In this document: positions 61,401 through 64,000 of the stretch, piece after piece
Layout: each line of letters opens with the position of its first letter
How positions within the stretch are numbered: the first letter of the stretch is position 1
Assembly (NCBI GenBank): GCA_036172665.1
Contig: CM069872.1
Coordinates: 26,664,001-26,728,000, forward strand
Reading direction: 5' to 3'
DNA length: 64,000 nt
Source of the DNA: Prosopocoilus inquinatus
Taxonomy: Eukaryota; Arthropoda; Insecta; Coleoptera; Lucanidae
Notes under the pieces: model-generated
Database searches by the model: none
Told to the model about the DNA's origin: nothing
Seen by the model: the letters and a program-made list of their open reading frames with translations, nothing else
Made by a program: the position numbers and the translations under genes

Positions 61401-64000
61401 CATGATAGATGAGTAAGGATCGATTAGATACATCACAGGAACAACGCTAATACGTGTTGTTTCGTTTAAAACTCTTTCTAGCTTCAGCTGCGTCCGAGAA
61501 CTTCGTAACTCACATCAAAGTTACTGGAGTCCATCGAAACGCCAAATAACATGATAGATGAGTAAGGATCGATTAGATACATCACAGGAACATCGCTAAT
61601 GCGTGTTGTTTCGTTTAAAACTATTTCCAGCTTCTGCTGCGTCCAAAAACTTTGTATCTCACATCAGAGTTACTGGAGTCCATCCAAACGTAAAATAACA
61701 TGATAGATGAGTAAGGATCGATTAGATACATCACAGGAACATCGCTAATGCGTGTTGTTTCGTTTAAAACTATTTCCAGCTTCTGCTGCGTCCGAAAACG
61801 TCGTATCTCACATCAGAGTTACTGGAGGCCATCGAAACGACAAATAACATGATAGATTAGTAAGGATCGATTGATACATCACAGGAACATCGCTAATGCG
61901 TGTTGTTTCGTTTAAAACTATTTCCAGCTTCTGCTGCGTCCGAAAACGTCGTATCTCACATCAGAGTTACTGGAGTCCATCGAAACATCAAATAACATGA
62001 TAGATGAGTAAGGATCGATTAGATACATCACAGGAACAACGCTAATGCGTGTTGTTTCGTTTAAAACTATTTCCAGCTTCTGCTGCGTCCGAGAACTTTG
62101 TATCTCACATCAGAGTTACTGGAGTCCATCCAAACGTCAAATAACATGATAGATGAGTAAGGATCGATTAGATACATCACAGGAACAACGCTAATACGTG
62201 TTGTTTCGTTTAAAACTCTTTCTAGCTTCAGCTGCGTCCGAGAACTTCGTAACTCACATCAAAGTTACTGGAGTCCATCGAAACGCCAAATAACATGATA
62301 GATGAGTAAGGATCGATTAGATACATCACAGGAACATCGCTAATGCGTGTTGTTTCGTTTAAAACTATTTCCAGCTTCTGCTGCGTCCAAAAACTTTGTA
62401 TCTCACATCAGAGTTACTGGAGTCCATCCAAACGTAAAATAACATGATAGATGAGTAAGGATCGATTAGATACATCACAGGAACATCGCTAATGCGTGTT
62501 GTTTCGTTTAAAACTATTTCCAGCTTCTGCTGCGTCCGAAAACGTCGTATCTCACATCAGAGTTACTGGAGGCCATCGAAACGACAAATAACATGATAGA
62601 TGAGTAAGGATCGATTGATACATCACAGGAACATCGCTAATGCGTGTTGTTTCGTTTAAAACTATTTCCAGCTTCTGCTGCGTCCGAAAACGTCGTATCT
62701 CACATCAGAGTTACTGGAGTCCATCGAAACGTCAAAAAACATGATAGATGAGTAAGGATCGCTTAGATACATCACAGGAACAACGCTAATACGTGTTGTT
62801 TCGTTCAAAATTATTTCCAGCTACTGCTGCGTCCGAGAACTTTGTATCTCACATCAGAGTTACTGGAGTCCATCCAAACGTCAGATAACATGATAGATGA
62901 GTAAGTATCGATTAGATACATCACAGGAACAACGCTCATACGTGTTGTTTCGTTTAAAACTATTTCCAGTTGCTGCTGCGTCCGAAAACGTCGTATCTCA
63001 CATCAGACTTACTGGAGTTCATCCAAACGTCAAATAACATGTTAGATAATTAAGGATCGTTTAGATACATCACAGGAACAACGCTAATACGTGTTGTTTC
63101 GTTCAAAACTATTTCCAGCTTCTGCTGCGTCCTAGAACTTTGTATCTCACATCAGAGTTACTGGTGTCCGTCCAAACGTCAAATAACATGATAGATGAGT
63201 AAGGATCGATAAGATACATCACAGGAACAACGCTAATGCGTGTTGTTTCATTTAAAACTATTTGCAGCTTCTGCTGCTTCCGATAAACTTTGTATCTCAC
63301 ATCAGAGTTACTGGAGTCCATCCAAACGTCAAATAACATGATAGATGAGTAAGGATCGATTAGATACATCACAGGAACAACGATAATACGTGTTGTTTCG
63401 TTTAAAACTATTTCCAGCTCCTGCTGCGTCCAAAAACTTCGTATCTCACATCAGAATTACTAGAGTCCATCGAAACGTCAAATAACATGACAGATGAGTA
63501 AGGATCGATTAGATACATCACAGGAACAACGCTAATGCGTGTTGTTTCGTTTAAAACTATTTGCAGCTTCTGCTGCTTCCGATAAACTTTGTATCTCACA
63601 TCAGAGTTACTGGAGTCCATCCAAACGTCAAATAACATGATAGATGAGTAAGGATCGATTAGATACATCACAGGAACAACGCTAATACGTGTTGTTTCGT
63701 TCAAAACTATTTCCAGCTTCTGCTGCGTCCGAGGACTTTGTATCTCACATCAGAGTTACTGGAGTCCATCCAAACGTCAAATAACATGATAGATGAGTAA
63801 GGATCGATTAGATACATCACAGGAACAACGCTAATACGTGTTGTTTCGTTTAAAACTCTTTCTAGCTTCAGCTGCGTCCGAGAACTTCGTAACTCACATC
63901 AAAGTTACTGGAGTCCATCGAAACGCCAAATAACATGATAGATGAGTAAGGATCGATTAGATACATCACAGGAACAACGCTAATGCATGTTGTTTCGTTT
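58426..64000 (-). repeat. Distal reverse monomers to the window edge
   Basis: This is a satellite mixture. It contains CATGCTATATAAG monomers near 59.02 and 60.81 kb, a 61300-63400 block duplicated from 47400-49500 (offset 13861), and rearranged joins such as 58493-58756 and 63408-63704, where 150-bp and 149-bp families are newly adjacent. The array continues past 64000. Confidence 0.85.

Larger units (their letters stand above)
7241..64000 (-). repeat. Satellite array, reverse block (149-bp monomer)
   Basis: This block is about 380 head-to-tail copies of the same satellite, all reverse relative to 1-7240, running off the right edge of the window. On the + strand the landmarks read GTATCTCACATCAGAG, TTACTGGAGTCC, AAATAACATGATAG, GTAAGGATCGAT, ATCACAGGAACAACGC, GTTGTTTCGTTTAAAACTA, TTTCCAGC and TGCTGCGTCC. 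Most monomers are 149 bp. Recurrent length variants are 147 bp (GATCGATTGATAC, missing 2 bp), 148 bp (AAAAACTTGTATC) and 150 bp (CGATAAACTTTG), together with 43-bp truncated monomers. Families differ at the ATCGAT/ATCGCT/ATCGTT/ATCGAA site, at GTCCATCC or GTCCATCG, and at AATACG or AATGCG. I saw no gene or unique spacer. Confidence 0.97.

Noticed and set aside
9891..63704. About 47 minus-strand open frames of 62-98 codons with similar protein sequence, suggestive of a tandem gene family
   Set aside because: All are one- or two-monomer read-throughs of satellite DNA. Their length is set by the one-base insertion in the 150-bp monomer. I see no conserved start context and no protein domain that I recognise.
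1..64000. CRISPR-like regular repeat
   Set aside because: Repeats follow each other directly with no unique spacers, the unit is 149 bp, and no cas-like genes occur.
7241..64000. CENP-B box in the GTTTCGTTTAAAACTAT segment
   Set aside because: Only 6 of the 9 core bases match and the CGGG half is absent. The other candidate (TTTCGATGGACTCCAGT) fits better and is listed as a tentative finding.
1..64000. tRNA, rRNA, telomere-type repeats, microsatellites or homopolymer runs
   Set aside because: I saw none. Every stretch that I read aligned with the 149-bp monomer.

Overview
The window is a single uninterrupted satellite-DNA array. I found no stretch that is not a copy, a fragment or a variant of one tandem monomer of about 149 bp, so there are roughly 430 copies. 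I found no protein-coding gene, RNA gene, transposon or CRISPR array. A representative monomer counted by hand has 59 G+C in 149 bases (about 40% GC) and 7 CpG against about 5.8 expected, so CpG is not depleted. A gene-free 64 kb array of nucleosome-length monomers with higher-order repeat (HOR) structure points to a eukaryotic chromosome, most likely centromeric, pericentromeric or other heterochromatin. The lack of CpG depletion argues mildly against a heavily CpG-methylated vertebrate locus and would fit many invertebrates. I do not recognise the satellite family and do not name a species.

Layout: bases 1-7240 hold monomers in one orientation, here called forward. At 7240/7241 the orientation flips without intervening sequence, and 7241-64000 is entirely reverse. 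Inside the forward block a 57-bp patch at 2608-2664 is in reverse orientation. The 96 bp around it (2569-2664) are the exact reverse complement of 7185-7280, the segment that carries the main flip. The forward block has a direct duplication at 2794-bp spacing and a 7-monomer HOR of 1043 bp repeated about 2.7 times (3985-6815).

The reverse block begins with heterogeneous monomers (7241-13112). A 12-monomer tandem duplication of 1788 bp follows (13113-16688), then long HOR blocks punctuated by an identical 43-bp truncated monomer at 21128, 27282, 34180 and 41523. The spacings between these are 6154, 6898 and 7343 bp. Within the blocks an 11-monomer unit of 1639 bp is tandemly doubled or single. 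Further long duplications link 17780-20440 with 44475-47133 (about 26.7 kb apart), 51190-54250 with 55365-58425 (4175 bp apart), and about 47400-49500 with 61300-63400 (13861 bp apart). The pattern is what unequal exchange and segmental amplification inside a satellite array would produce. One block (27282-34179) is visibly a mosaic of its two neighbours.

The short open reading frames (61-98 codons) are by-products of the repeat. 149 is not a multiple of 3, so frames rotate, and a 150-bp monomer variant joins two monomers in one frame. Points worth a second look are the twin inversion junctions, the mosaic HOR block, a recurrent single-base variant that creates a consensus splice donor 73 nt upstream of an acceptor-like site, and a CENP-B-box-like half motif present in only some of the monomers. 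Coordinates of duplication edges were read by eye and are approximate to a few tens of bases unless a precise junction is stated.
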